Assembly (NCBI RefSeq): GCF_014837105.1
Contig: NZ_JACSPO010000001.1
Coordinates: 674,339-738,338, forward strand
Reading direction: 5' to 3'
Source: Oceanitalea stevensii
GTDB lineage: Bacteria > Actinomycetota > Actinomycetes > Actinomycetales > Actinomycetaceae
Length of the DNA stretch: 64,000 nt
This document shows, piece after piece, positions 1 through 8,395 of the stretch. The notes under the pieces were generated by a model. The model was not told the DNA's origin and ran no database searches. It worked only from the letters and a program-made list of their open reading frames with translations. Each line of letters begins with the position of its first letter. Within the stretch, counting starts at the first letter, position 1. The position numbers were made by a program, and so were the translations under genes.

Positions 1-3
1 CGG

Positions 4-19
4 CGGCGGTGTGCCGCCG
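4..19. terminator. hairpin downstream of tkt
   Basis: Inverted repeat CGGCGG-TGTG-CCGCCG lies 15 bases beyond the transketolase stop codon. It may act as a terminator, but there is no clear T-run and the window edge cuts off the context. Confidence 0.35.
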
Positions 20-33
20 GGGCCCGGGTCGTG

Positions 34-2205
34 CTACTTGGGCAGGTCGCCCGTCCCGCCGGGGGCGGCGTCCTGGTCGGTGCCGGGGGAGTCGTTGCCG
101 GCCGCGGCCAGCGACTCGCGCGCCTTGGCGACGGTCGCCTCGGCGGTGATGCCGAACTCCTCGTACAGGCGCTCGTAGGCGGCCGAGGCACCGTAGTGCT
201 CGATGCTCACGCAGCGGCCGGCGTCGCCGACGATCTCGTGCCAGCCCTGCGCGATGGCGGCCTCGACGGAGACGCGTGCCTTGACCGAGCCGGGCAGCAC
301 CTCCTCCTGGTAGGCGTCGTCCTGGAGGGCGAACCACTCGCGGCAGGGCATCGACACGACGCGCGTCGCGACGCCGTCGGCCTGGAGGGTCTCGCGGGCC
401 GCGAGCGCGACCTGCACCTCGGAGCCGGTGGCGATGAGGATGACCTGCGGCGTGCCGCCGGTCGCCTCGGCGAGCACGTAGCCGCCGCGGGCGCCGCCCT
501 CGGCGCTGGCCAGGGCGTCGCCCTCGGCCGCACCGGAGCCGCGCGCCGGGTTGGGCACGTTCTGGCGGGTGAGGATGAGGCCGGCGGGACGCTCGGTGTT
601 CTCGATGATCGTGCGCCACGCGACGGCCACCTCGGCGGCGTCGGCGGGACGGACGACGTCGAGGCCGGGGATCGCGCGCAGCGCGGCGAGGTGCTCGATC
701 GGCTGGTGGGTGGGGCCGTCCTCACCGAGGCCGATGGAGTCGTGCGTCCACACGAAGGTGCTGGGGACGCCCATGAGGGCGGCCAGGCGCACCGGCGGGC
801 GCATGTAGTCGGAGAAGGTGAGGAAGGTGCCGCCGTAGGGGCGGGTGAGGCCGTGGAGGGTGATCCCGTTGAGGATCGAGCCCATGGCGTGCTCACGGAT
901 GCCGAAGTGGAGCGTCCGGCCGTAGGGGTTGCCGGGGAACATCTTCGTGGAGCGCTGGACCGGGAGGAAGGACGGCTCGCCCTTCATCGTCGTGTTGTTC
1001 GAGCCGGCGAGGTCGGCCGAGCCGCCCCACAGCTCCGGGAGCACGGGCGCGAGCGCGGCGAGCACGGAGCCGGACGCGGATCGCGTGGACACGGCCTTGC
1101 CCTCCTCGAAGGTGGGCAGCGCGTCCGCCCAGCCCTCGGGCAGCTCCCGGGCGCTCAGGCGCTCCAGGAGGGCGGCACCCTCGGGGTTGGCGGTGCGCCA
1201 CGCCTGGAAGGAGGTCTCCCACTCCTGGCGGAGGGCGGCGCCGCGGTCGCGGACCTGACGGACGTGGCTGAAGACCTCGTCGGTCACCTCAAAGCTCTTC
1301 TCGGGGTCGAAGCCGAGGACCTCCTTGAGGCCGCGGACCTCGTCGCCGCCGAGGGCGGAGCCGTGGATCGCGCCGGTGTTCTGCTTCGTGGGGGCGGGCC
1401 AGCCGATGATCGTGCGCAGCGCGATGATCGTCGGGCGGTTCGTCTCGGCCTTGCCGGCCTCGATCGCGGTGGCGAGGGCGTCGACGTCCTCGGCGTAGCC
1501 GGTGCCGCCGTTCGTCCAGTCGACGCGCTCGGTGTGCCAGCCGTAGGCCGCGTAGCGGGCGAGGACGTCCTCGGTGAAGGCGATGTTGGTGTCGTCCTCG
1601 ATCGAGATCTTGTTGTCGTCCCAGATGACGATGAGGTTGCCGAGCTCCTGCACGCCGGCGATGGAGCTCGCCTCGGCGGTGACGCCCTCCTGGAGGTCGC
1701 CGTCGGAGGCGATGACGTAGATGTGGTGGTCGAAGGGGCTGGTGCCCGCGGCGGCCTCCGGGTCGAGCAGGCCACGCTCGCGGCGGGCGGCCATGGCCAT
1801 GCCGACGCCGTTGGCCAGGCCCTGGCCGAGCGGGCCGGTGGTGACCTCGACGCCCTCGGTGTGGCGGTACTCGGGGTGGCCGGGGGTCTTGGAGCCCCAC
1901 GTGCGCAGCGCCTTGAGGTCGTCGAGCTCGAGGCCGTAGCCGGAGAAGTAGAGCTGGATGTACTGCGTCAGCGCGCTGTGCCCGGCGGAGAGCACGAACC
2001 GGTCACGGCCCGCCCAGTGCGGGTCCGCGGGGTCGTGGCGCATGACGTTCTGGTACAGCAGGTAGGCGGCGGGGGCCAGGCTCATCGCCGTCCCCGGGTG
2101 GCCGCTGCCGACCTTCTCGACGGCGTCGGCTGCCAGGACGCGCGCGGTGTCCACCGCGCGGCGGTCGAGGTCGGTCCACCCTGCCTGGGTGCTGGTCTCA
2201 CTCAC
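34..2205 (-). CDS. tkt: transketolase
   Basis: Thiamine-diphosphate enzyme of the non-oxidative pentose phosphate pathway, moving two-carbon ketol units between sugar phosphates in the cytoplasm. The 723-residue product has the full family length: N-terminal KVGSGHPG region, the TPP/Mg motif at SDGDLQEG, the central pyrimidine-binding domain (FGIREHAMG) and the C-terminal domain with TGSEVQ. I chose GTG at 2205 because GGGAGACC sits just upstream; an in-frame ATG at 2229 would add eight residues without a comparable ribosome site. The gene diverges from ctaB, an arrangement common in actinobacteria, where tkt usually leads a tal-zwf-opcA-pgl run (that would lie beyond the left edge). Nothing looks damaged. 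Confidence 0.96.
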   Translation of the reverse strand: MSETSTQAGWTDLDRRAVDTARVLAADAVEKVGSGHPGTAMSLAPAAYLLYQNVMRHDPADPHWAGRDRFVLSAGHSALTQYIQLYFSGYGLELDDLKALRTWGSKTPGHPEYRHTEGVEVTTGPLGQGLANGVGMAMAARRERGLLDPEAAAGTSPFDHHIYVIASDGDLQEGVTAEASSIAGVQELGNLIVIWDDNKISIEDDTNIAFTEDVLARYAAYGWHTERVDWTNGGTGYAEDVDALATAIEAGKAETNRPTIIALRTIIGWPAPTKQNTGAIHGSALGGDEVRGLKEVLGFDPEKSFEVTDEVFSHVRQVRDRGAALRQEWETSFQAWRTANPEGAALLERLSARELPEGWADALPTFEEGKAVSTRSASGSVLAALAPVLPELWGGSADLAGSNNTTMKGEPSFLPVQRSTKMFPGNPYGRTLHFGIREHAMGSILNGITLHGLTRPYGGTFLTFSDYMRPPVRLAALMGVPSTFVWTHDSIGLGEDGPTHQPIEHLAALRAIPGLDVVRPADAAEVAVAWRTIIENTERPAGLILTRQNVPNPARGSGAAEGDALASAEGGARGGYVLAEATGGTPQVILIATGSEVQVALAARETLQADGVATRVVSMPCREWFALQDDAYQEEVLPGSVKARVSVEAAIAQGWHEIVGDAGRCVSIEHYGASAAYERLYEEFGITAEATVAKARESLAAAGNDSPGTDQDAAPGGTGDLPK

Positions 2206-2316
2206 TAGGTCTCCCTCGGTGTGGGTCACGGCCGGCCGGGGACCCGACCGGTACGTCTACGGATGTGGTGACCCTATCGCCGCCGTCGGCCGCACAGAGA
2301 TTGTTGCCACATGGTG

Positions 2317-2336
2317 CACACCGCGCACGCGGTGTG
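2317..2336. promoter_or_regulatory. palindrome in the tkt/ctaB divergent region
   Basis: A perfect inverted repeat, CACACCGCG-CA-CGCGGTGTG, lies in the 299-bp region between the divergent tkt and ctaB starts and is itself flanked by GTTGC (2303-2307) and GCAAC (2338-2342). Position and symmetry suit an operator for one or both genes; it could equally form a leader hairpin. A TAGGAT hexamer at 2394-2399 is a possible -10 for ctaB. No other structure stands out in this region. Confidence 0.4.
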
Positions 2337-2504
2337 AGCAACTAGGCACCTGCTCCGGGCGCGGGGACTGGCCGCTTCCGGGGGAGGGGACCGTAGGATG
2401 GAGGTTGCCCGCGCAACAGTCGGAGCGCGAGATGGGAAGTGGAACGACGCGTGCGTAGTGTGCAGCCGGCGCCCGGGCGCCAGACCGAGGAGGTGGCACC
2501 CCAC

Positions 2505-3443
2505 GTGTCCGACCGTTCGACGCTGCGGTCCAGCCCTGGCCCGTCCGGACCGACGACGACCCGCGCCGACCGCGTCAAGGCCTACGTCGCGCTCACCAAG
2601 CCGCGCATCGTCGAGCTCCTCCTCATCACCACGGTCCCCACGCTCTTCCTCGCCGCCGAGGGCTGGCCGGGCCTGTGGCTCACCGTGGCCACGATGGTCG
2701 GCGGCTACGCGTCCGCGGGCTCGGCGAACACGTGGAACATGATCATCGACCGTGACATCGACCGGCTGATGAACCGCACGAAGCAGCGCCCGCTCGTCAC
2801 CGGTGTGCTCTCGGTGCGGCAGGCGACCGTCTTCGCCGTCGTCCTCGGGGTCTTCTCCGTCCTGTGGTTCGGCCTGCTCGTCAACTGGGCCTCGGCCTGG
2901 CTGTCCCTCGCCGCCGTCGCCATGTACGTCGTCGGGTACACGCTGCTGCTCAAGCGGCGCACCACCCAGAACATCGTCTGGGGCGGGGCGGCGGGCTGCA
3001 TGCCCGTGCTCATCGGCTGGTCCGCGGTGACCGGCACGGTGGAGTGGCCCGCGGTGGTCCTGTTCGGGATCATCTTCTTCTGGACCCCGCCGCACTACTG
3101 GCCCCTGTCCATGCGCTTCAAGAAGGACTACGCGCGCGCCGAGGTCCCGATGCTGCCGGTCGTCGCGTCGGACACGAAGGTCGCCGTCCAGATCCTCCTC
3201 TACGGCGCCGCCATGGTGGCCTGCTCCCTCGTGCTCGTGCCCGTGGCCGGGATGACGTGGGTGTACGCGGTGATCTCCGCGGCCGCCGGTGCGTGGTTCA
3301 TCGCCGGGTGCCTGCGCCTGCTGGCCCGCGCCCGCCACCCCGAGCGCGGCAAGCTCGCGGCGATGAAGGTCTTCCACGCCTCGATCACCTACCTGACGAT
3401 CGTCTTCGTCGCCGTGGCGGTCGACCCCTTCCTCCCGCTGTAG
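2505..3443 (+). CDS. ctaB: protoheme IX farnesyltransferase (heme O synthase)
   Basis: UbiA-family membrane prenyltransferase that adds a farnesyl group to heme B to give heme O for the aa3-type cytochrome oxidase. The 312-residue product starts its catalytic domain at [14 protein letters not shown] and carries the two prenyl-diphosphate Asp-rich motifs, [15 protein letters not shown] and the YTLLLKR...[13 protein letters not shown] region, within about nine hydrophobic helices. GTG at 2505 is chosen because AGGAGGT lies ten bases upstream; the open frame extends to 2439 but that part is unlike the family. Eight bases separate it from xerD, so the two may be cotranscribed. Confidence 0.95.
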   Translation: MSDRSTLRSSPGPSGPTTTRADRVKAYVALTKPRIVELLLITTVPTLFLAAEGWPGLWLTVATMVGGYASAGSANTWNMIIDRDIDRLMNRTKQRPLVTGVLSVRQATVFAVVLGVFSVLWFGLLVNWASAWLSLAAVAMYVVGYTLLLKRRTTQNIVWGGAAGCMPVLIGWSAVTGTVEWPAVVLFGIIFFWTPPHYWPLSMRFKKDYARAEVPMLPVVASDTKVAVQILLYGAAMVACSLVLVPVAGMTWVYAVISAAAGAWFIAGCLRLLARARHPERGKLAAMKVFHASITYLTIVFVAVAVDPFLPL

Positions 3444-3450
3444 GAGCGAC

Positions 3451-4422
3451 GTGACGCGCACGACGACGACGTCTGCCGCGCAGCCGGGTCCCTCGACCGC
3501 ACCGGGGCTGGAGCGCGCGCTGGAGGAGTACCTCGCCCACCTCGGGGTGGAGCGCGGGCTCAGCGAGCACACGCTCTCCGCCTACCGGCGCGACCTCAGC
3601 CGCTACGCCGTCTACCTCACCGCCCGCGGACGCCGCGAGCTGGGGGAGGTGGCCGCCGGCGACGTCGCCGAGTACGTGGAGGCGCTGCGCACCGGGTCCG
3701 ACGGCGGACGGGCGCTGGCCGTCTCCTCCGCCGGCCGTGCCGTCGTCGCCGTCCGTGGCTGGCACCGCTTCGCCGTGCTCGAGGGGCACGCCGCCCAGGA
3801 CCCGAGCGCGGACGTGCGCGCCCCCGCGACCTCGCGGCGGCTGCCCAAGGCGCTGAGCACCGACGACGTCGAACGGCTCCTCGAGGCCGCCTCGCTCGGC
3901 GAGGGCCCGGTGCCGCTGCGTGACCGGGCGCTCCTCGAGGTGCTGTACGGCACGGGGGCACGGATCAGCGAGGCGGTCGGGCTGTCCGCCGACGACCTCG
4001 ACCTCGACGGCGGCATGGTGCGTCTGTTCGGCAAGGGCCGCCGCGAGCGGGTGGTGCCGGTGGGGCGCTTCGCCGTCGAGGCGGTGGAGGCCTACGTCGT
4101 GCGCGCGCGCCCGGAGCTGGCGCGCGCCGGCCGGGGGACGTCGGCGCTGTTCCTCAACCAGCGCGGCGGGCCGCTGAGCCGGCAGAGCGCGTGGGCGGTG
4201 CTCCAGACGGCCGGTGCCCGCGCCGGGCTCGGGGAGCACGTCTCCCCGCACACGCTGCGCCACTCCTTCGCCACCCACCTGCTGGCCGGCGGCGCCGACG
4301 TCCGCGTGGTCCAGGAGCTCCTCGGCCACGCCTCGGTGACGACGACGCAGATCTACACGCAGGTGACCGTCCAGGCGATGCGTGAGGTCTACGCGACCGC
4401 CCACCCCCGCGCCCGCGGCTAG
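3451..4422 (+). CDS. xerD: tyrosine recombinase XerD
   Basis: Site-specific recombinase that, with XerC, resolves chromosome dimers at dif. The 323-residue protein has an N-terminal SAM-like core-binding domain ([24 protein letters not shown]) and a C-terminal catalytic domain with the expected residues: Arg in GTGARISEA, Lys in the KGRRERVVP hairpin, His and Arg in [12 protein letters not shown], His in [10 protein letters not shown] and the nucleophile Tyr in QIYTQV. Starts with GTG after TAGGAGCGAC. Placement just upstream of a ParA gene and scpAB is the usual actinobacterial arrangement and favours XerD over XerC or a phage integrase. Its last 51 bases recur just downstream. Confidence 0.93.
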   Translation: MTRTTTTSAAQPGPSTAPGLERALEEYLAHLGVERGLSEHTLSAYRRDLSRYAVYLTARGRRELGEVAAGDVAEYVEALRTGSDGGRALAVSSAGRAVVAVRGWHRFAVLEGHAAQDPSADVRAPATSRRLPKALSTDDVERLLEAASLGEGPVPLRDRALLEVLYGTGARISEAVGLSADDLDLDGGMVRLFGKGRRERVVPVGRFAVEAVEAYVVRARPELARAGRGTSALFLNQRGGPLSRQSAWAVLQTAGARAGLGEHVSPHTLRHSFATHLLAGGADVRVVQELLGHASVTTTQIYTQVTVQAMREVYATAHPRARG

Positions 4423-4552
4423 ACGTGCCTCCGCCTGGGACGCACCTCCGGTCGTCCCGACGCACCTCCCGCCGGCTCCCAGCGGACGCAAGGTGCGTCC
4501 CAGACGATGGGCGAGGTCTACGGCCACCGCCCACCGCCGGGCCCGCGGCTGG
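4372..4552 (+). repeat. tandem duplication of the xerD 3' end
   Basis: The final coding stretch of xerD (4372-4422) reappears diverged at 4501-4552, 129 bases downstream. Both copies read CAG-CGATG-GAGGTCTAC-ACCGCCCACC-GCCCGCGGCT with a few substitutions, but the second has TGGA where the first has the TAG stop. The spacer contains several GACGCACCTCC units. Confidence 0.75.
4437..4501. terminator. inverted repeat downstream of xerD
   Basis: GGGACGCACCT (4437-4447) is complementary to AGGTGCGTCCC (4491-4501), with a second direct GACGCACCTCC at 4459-4469. It probably folds as the xerD transcript terminator; the spacing is long for an intrinsic terminator. Confidence 0.4.
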
Positions 4553-4618
4553 ACCTCCCGGGGTGCGGGCGCGGCGAGGGGCGCCCATCCTGGGCGGAAC
4601 CCCGACCGAGGAGGACCC

Positions 4619-4963
4619 ATGGGACTCGGAGACATGGCCAAGAAGGCCAAGGACGCCCTGAGCAGCGACAAGGGCGAGCAGACGAGCGACAAGGTGCTCG
4701 ACGGCGCCGCGGACCTCGCGAACAAGGTGACCGGCGGGAAGCACGCCGACAAGGTCCAGCAGGGCCGTGACGCCGCGGACGCGCGCATCGGCACCACCGA
4801 GGCGGACCCAGCCACGACGAGCACGACGACGCACGCGACCGGCGGGACCGACGGCGTCAACGCGGCCGGCAACGCCGGTGGCAGCAGCCACGGCTCAGGC
4901 ACCACGACCGCCGGGGCCGACAGCCCCGGGCCGGACCAGCCCACCGGCCGCCACCGCGCCTGA
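4619..4963 (+). CDS. MT0933-like small antitoxin-family protein
   Basis: A 114-residue acidic, low-complexity protein. The N-terminal half (MGLGDMAKKAKDALSSDKGE, then a KVLDGAADLANKVTGGKHADK helix) resembles the MT0933-like antitoxin family found widely in actinobacteria; the C-terminal half is Thr/Gly/Ala-rich and probably disordered. The ATG at 4619 follows GAGGAGGACC at good spacing. No toxin gene is next to it, so the antitoxin label rests only on the family name, and a general stress or DNA-associated role is as likely. It stands alone between xerD and the ParA gene and ends before a strong hairpin. Confidence 0.75.
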   Translation: MGLGDMAKKAKDALSSDKGEQTSDKVLDGAADLANKVTGGKHADKVQQGRDAADARIGTTEADPATTSTTTHATGGTDGVNAAGNAGGSSHGSGTTTAGADSPGPDQPTGRHRA

Positions 4964-5007
4964 CCGGCCGGCGGGACCACCACCTCCCGCTGCTGAGGGC
5001 CGAGCAA

Positions 5008-5037
5008 CTCCCCTGACAGCGCGTGCTGTCAGGGGAG
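5008..5037. terminator. strong terminator hairpin
   Basis: Perfect 13-bp inverted repeat CTCCCCTGACAGC / GCTGTCAGGGGAG around a GCGT loop, 45 bases after the stop of the antitoxin-like gene. It separates that gene from the parA-scp operon. Confidence 0.75.
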
Positions 5038-5071
5038 CTCGTCGTCCTGGGCGCGAGACGGGGGGCGGGAG

Positions 5072-5200
5072 GAGGAAACCCGCTGTCGGCGCGAGGGCCG
5101 GGGGCGTCGGAGTGGCGAGGAATCCTGCTGTCGGCGCGAGGGGCCGGGGTCGTCCGAGGCGGCGAGGAATCCTGCTGTCGGCGGGGGAGAGTGGGGGTGC
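5072..5200. repeat. three imperfect 45-47 bp direct repeats
   Basis: Units starting at about 5072, 5117 and 5164 share the core GAGGAATCCTGCTGTCGGCG followed by CGAGGGCCGGGG. The first unit reads GAGGAAACCCGCTGTCGGCG. They fill most of the 5038-5235 space upstream of the ParA gene; role unknown. Confidence 0.7.
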
Positions 5201-5237
5201 TCCCGCGTGCCGCTCGCCTCGGACGGCGTCGGCGAAC

Positions 5238-5243
5238 TAACGT
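5238..5243 (+). promoter_or_regulatory. -10 element of a leaderless ParA promoter
   Basis: TAACGT ends six bases before the GTG start of the ParA gene. An in-frame TAA at 5238 stops any upstream start and no separate ribosome site fits, which together favour a leaderless transcript. No convincing -35 is visible. Confidence 0.5.
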
Positions 5244-5249
5244 GGAGGG

Positions 5250-6116
5250 GTGAGCGACGCACACCAGCCGACCCTGATCGACGCCTCCGGCGACGGGCAG
5301 GTCGCCGACTTCCCCGAGCCGGCGCCGCTCGACTCCCACGGACCGGCGCGCATCATCGCGATGTGCAACCAGAAGGGCGGGGTCGGCAAGACGACGACGA
5401 CGATCAACCTCGGCGCGGCGCTGGCCGAGTACGGCCGCCGTGTCCTCATCGTCGACTTCGACCCCCAGGGCGCCGCCTCCGCAGGCCTCGGCGTCAACGC
5501 CAACGAGCTCGACCGCACGATCTACTCCGTGCTCATGGAGCCCCGCTCCGACGTGCGCGAGATCATCCACGAGACGGCGGTGGAGAACCTCCACATCGTG
5601 CCGGCGAACATCGACCTGTCCGCCGCCGAGGTGCAGCTCGTCACCGAGGTCGCCCGCGAGCAGGCCCTCAGCCGTGTCCTGCGCCCCGTCCTGGACGACT
5701 ACGACCTCATCCTCGTCGACTGCCAGCCCTCGCTCGGGCTGCTCACCGTCAACGCGCTCACCGCGGCGCACGGCGTGATGATCCCCCTCGAGGCGGAGTT
5801 CTTCGCGCTGCGCGGCGTCGCCCTCCTCATGGAGACCATCGACAAGGTGAGCGAGCGGATCAACCCGCGCCTCGAGCTCGACGGCATCCTCGTGACGATG
5901 TACGACGGCCGCACCCTCCACGCCCGTGAGGTCCTCGAGCGGGTCCGCGAGGGCTTCGGGGACCGCGTCTTCGACACGATCATCAACCGCACGATCAAGT
6001 TCCCCGACGCCACCATCGCCCTCGAGCCGATCACGAGCTACGCACCCACCCACGCCGGTGCGCACGCCTACCGGCGCCTGGCCCGTGAGCTCGTCGCCCG
6101 CGGTGACGTCGCCTGA
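5250..6116 (+). CDS. ParA-family chromosome partitioning ATPase
   Basis: Deviant-Walker ATPase of 288 residues. The motif NQKGGVGKTTTTINLGAAL carries the signature Lys of ParA/MinD proteins, followed by VDFDPQGAASAGLG (Walker A') and LILVDCQPSLGLLTVNAL (Walker B). It is the actinobacterial paralogue encoded upstream of scpA/scpB rather than the oriC-linked parAB copy, so a role in condensin-dependent chromosome organisation is inferred from context; no ParB gene is nearby. The start is constrained by an in-frame stop at 5238. scpA begins 14 bases before this gene ends, so translation is coupled. Confidence 0.93.
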   Translation: MSDAHQPTLIDASGDGQVADFPEPAPLDSHGPARIIAMCNQKGGVGKTTTTINLGAALAEYGRRVLIVDFDPQGAASAGLGVNANELDRTIYSVLMEPRSDVREIIHETAVENLHIVPANIDLSAAEVQLVTEVAREQALSRVLRPVLDDYDLILVDCQPSLGLLTVNALTAAHGVMIPLEAEFFALRGVALLMETIDKVSERINPRLELDGILVTMYDGRTLHAREVLERVREGFGDRVFDTIINRTIKFPDATIALEPITSYAPTHAGAHAYRRLARELVARGDVA

Positions 6117-6981
6117 GGCGGCCGCGGCCGCACCCCCGAACCCGCAGCCAGCGGCCGCCGGCGCCGCGCCCCAGGACCGCACCGCCTTCGCGGTGACGCT
6201 GGAGAACTTCTCCGGACCCTTCGACCTCCTCCTGTCCCTCATCGCCAAGCACAAGCTCGACATCACCGAGGTCGCGCTGGCGAGGGTCACCGACGAGTTC
6301 ATCGCCCACCTCGCCGGCCAGGCCGAGTGGGACCTCGGCCAGGCGAGCGAGTTCCTCGTCGTCGCCGCGACCCTCCTCGACCTCAAGGCCGCCCGGCTCC
6401 TGCCGCGGGGCGACGTCGAGGACGAGGAGGACCTCGAGCTCCTCGAGGCCCGCGACCTCCTCTTCGCTCGCCTCCTCCAGTACCGCGCCTACAAGGAGGT
6501 CGCCGCCGACCTTGAGCGCCGCTGGGCCGTGGGCACCCGCTCCTTCCCGCGCTCGGTGAGCCTCGAGCCGCACTTCGCGGCCCTGCTGCCCGAGCTCGTC
6601 ATCCGCGTGGGCCCCGAGCGGCTCGCGCAGCTCGCCGCCGCCGCCTTCGCCCCGCGCCCCGGGCCGCCGCAGGTGGACCTGGGCCACCTCCACGCACCGG
6701 TCGTGCCGGTGCGCGAGCAGGCGGCCCTCATCGTCGACCGCCTCCGCCGCCACCGGACCACGACCTTCCGCGCGCTCACCGCCGACGCCGAGTCCACCGC
6801 CGTCGTCGTCTCACGCTTCCTCGCGCTGCTCGAGCTCTTCCGTGAGGGCGCCATCACCTTCGACCAGGCACAGCCACTGGGCGAGCTCACCGTACGGTGG
6901 TCCGGGAGCGAGGAGGGCGACGTCGTCGTCGCCGACGACTACGACGCCACGGACGAGGACGAGGGACGCACCGATGACTGA
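6103..6981 (+). CDS. scpA: segregation and condensation protein A
   Basis: Kleisin subunit of the bacterial SMC-ScpAB condensin. The 292-residue product has the conserved N-terminal helix FAVTLENFSGPFDLLLSLIAKHKLDITEVALARVTDEF, the LLDLKAARLLP segment and a C-terminal winged helix (VVSRFLALLELFREGAITFDQ) that contacts the SMC head. GTG at 6103 overlaps the ParA end and is the best start: the longer open frame upstream lies wholly inside the ParA gene. An acidic tail precedes the stop, which overlaps the scpB start (ATGACTGA). Confidence 0.95.
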   Translation: MTSPEAAAAAPPNPQPAAAGAAPQDRTAFAVTLENFSGPFDLLLSLIAKHKLDITEVALARVTDEFIAHLAGQAEWDLGQASEFLVVAATLLDLKAARLLPRGDVEDEEDLELLEARDLLFARLLQYRAYKEVAADLERRWAVGTRSFPRSVSLEPHFAALLPELVIRVGPERLAQLAAAAFAPRPGPPQVDLGHLHAPVVPVREQAALIVDRLRRHRTTTFRALTADAESTAVVVSRFLALLELFREGAITFDQAQPLGELTVRWSGSEEGDVVVADDYDATDEDEGRTDD

Positions 6982-7591
6982 CGCCGAGCAGGAGGCGCCG
7001 CGCTACGAGGCGGTGCCCGACGACGTCATGCCGCGCGAGCACCTCGCCGCCCTCGAGGCGATCCTCATGGTCGTCGACGAGCCCGTGCCCGCCGCCCAGC
7101 TGGCCAGCGTCCTCGGCCTGCCCACGGGGCAGGTCGCCGAGCTGCTCACCGAGCTCGCCGCGGACTACGCGGGGGAGAGGGGCGGGCGCCCGCGCGGCTT
7201 CGAGCTGCGTGAGCTCGCCGGCGGCTGGCGCGTCTACTCGGCGCCGACCTACGCCGACGTCGTGGGCCGCTTCGTCGTCGACGGCCAGACCGCCCGCCTC
7301 ACCCAGGCCTCCCTCGAGACGCTCGCCGTCATCGCCTACCGCCAGCCCGTCACGCGCGGGCGAGTGGCCGCGATCCGCGGCGTCAACGTCGACGGCGTCG
7401 TCCGCACCCTCCTCGCCCGCGGGCTCATCGAGGAGGCCGGGCACGACGACGACGGCGGCGCGGTCCTCTACCGGACGAGCTCCTACTTCCTCGAGCGGAT
7501 GGGGCTGGGCTCGCTCGGCGACCTCCCCCCGCTCGCCCCCTACCTGCCCGACCTCGACACCCTGGACGACCTGGAGGGAGACCTGCGATGA
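6974..7591 (+). CDS. scpB: segregation and condensation protein B
   Basis: 205-residue partner of ScpA that binds the kleisin as a dimer and regulates the condensin complex. It has tandem winged-helix domains: LAALEAILMVVDEPVPAAQLASVLGL at the N-terminus and LETLAVIAYRQPVTRGRVAAIRGVNVDGVVRTLLARGLIEE, the family signature, in the C-terminal half. Start ATG at 6974 overlaps scpA by eight bases and the stop overlaps the rluB start (CGATGA), so ParA-scpA-scpB-rluB form one translational unit. Confidence 0.95.
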   Translation: MTDAEQEAPRYEAVPDDVMPREHLAALEAILMVVDEPVPAAQLASVLGLPTGQVAELLTELAADYAGERGGRPRGFELRELAGGWRVYSAPTYADVVGRFVVDGQTARLTQASLETLAVIAYRQPVTRGRVAAIRGVNVDGVVRTLLARGLIEEAGHDDDGGAVLYRTSSYFLERMGLGSLGDLPPLAPYLPDLDTLDDLEGDLR

Positions 7592-8331
7592 CCGACGTGC
7601 ACCAGCCCGGAGGAACCCGACTGCAGAAGGTCCTCGCTGCGGCGGGCTACGGCTCGCGACGCGCCTGCGAGAACCTCATCGCCGACGGGCGGGTGACGGT
7701 CGACGGACAGCGTGTCGACGAGCTCGGCACCCGCGTGGACCCGGCCACCGCCGTCATCCACGTCGACGGCGTGCGCCTGCAGCTCGACGAGACGAAGGTG
7801 ACCCTGGCGCTGCACAAGCCCGCCGGCGTCGTCTCGACGATGAGTGACGAGCAGGGGCGCCCGGACCTGTCCCAGTACGTGTCCGACCGCGCCGAGCGGC
7901 TCTTCCACGTGGGCCGCCTCGACGAGCAGACCGAGGGGCTCATCCTCCTCACCAACGACGGCGAGCTCGCCCACCGCCTCGCGCACCCCTCCTACGAGGT
8001 GGCCAAGACCTACGTCGCCACCGTCGAGGGCGACGTCCCGCGCGCGCTGGCCCGCCGCATGCGCGAGGGCATCACGCTCGAGGACGGCCCCGCCCACGCC
8101 GACCGCTTCACGGTGCTCGAGACGTCGCCGGGTGCGTCCGTCGTCGAGATCGAGCTGCACGAGGGCCGCAACCGCATCGTGCGCCGCATGCTCGAGCAGG
8201 TGGGCCACCCGGTCATCCGCCTCGTGCGCACCCGCTTCGGCACGGTGCGCCTTGGCCAGCTCAAGCCGGGCCACACCAGGGTCATCTCCGGCACCGAGCT
8301 CGGCACGCTGATGTCGAGCGTCGGGCTGTGA
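7588..8331 (+). CDS. rluB: 23S rRNA pseudouridine synthase, RluB type
   Basis: Converts a specific uridine of 23S rRNA (2605 in E. coli numbering) to pseudouridine. The 247-residue protein opens with an S4 RNA-binding domain (RLQKVLAAAGYGSRRACENLI) and continues with the RsuA/RluB catalytic core: HKPAGVVSTMSDEQ, VGRLDEQTEGLILLTNDG with the catalytic Asp in GRLD, and EGRNRIVRRMLEQVGHPV. The scpB-rluB-tyrA-cmk order is conserved in actinobacteria. A short linker of 64 bases with GGGAGG leads to tyrA. Confidence 0.94.
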   Translation: MTDVHQPGGTRLQKVLAAAGYGSRRACENLIADGRVTVDGQRVDELGTRVDPATAVIHVDGVRLQLDETKVTLALHKPAGVVSTMSDEQGRPDLSQYVSDRAERLFHVGRLDEQTEGLILLTNDGELAHRLAHPSYEVAKTYVATVEGDVPRALARRMREGITLEDGPAHADRFTVLETSPGASVVEIELHEGRNRIVRRMLEQVGHPVIRLVRTRFGTVRLGQLKPGHTRVISGTELGTLMSSVGL

Positions 8332-8395
8332 GCCGAGCGGTAGTCTGTCCCGGGCGCCGCGCCGGGCGGCCCCCGGGCAGGGAGGAAGCAGGAGC

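Noticed and set aside
31..2208. Long plus-strand open frame antisense to tkt
   Set aside because: It is the mirror of a full transketolase gene; its product is Gly/Arg/Val-rich with no domain. High G+C suppresses stop codons in such frames. The same applies to 3385-5007 (-), 4857-6386 (-), 8282-9523 (-), 23924-25501 (-), 32320-34623 (+), 35228-37651 (-), 44408-46192 (+), 49081-51972 (-) and 62168-64000 (-).
4619..4963. A toxin-antitoxin pair
   Set aside because: The protein resembles the MT0933 antitoxin family but no toxin-like gene lies next to it on either strand.
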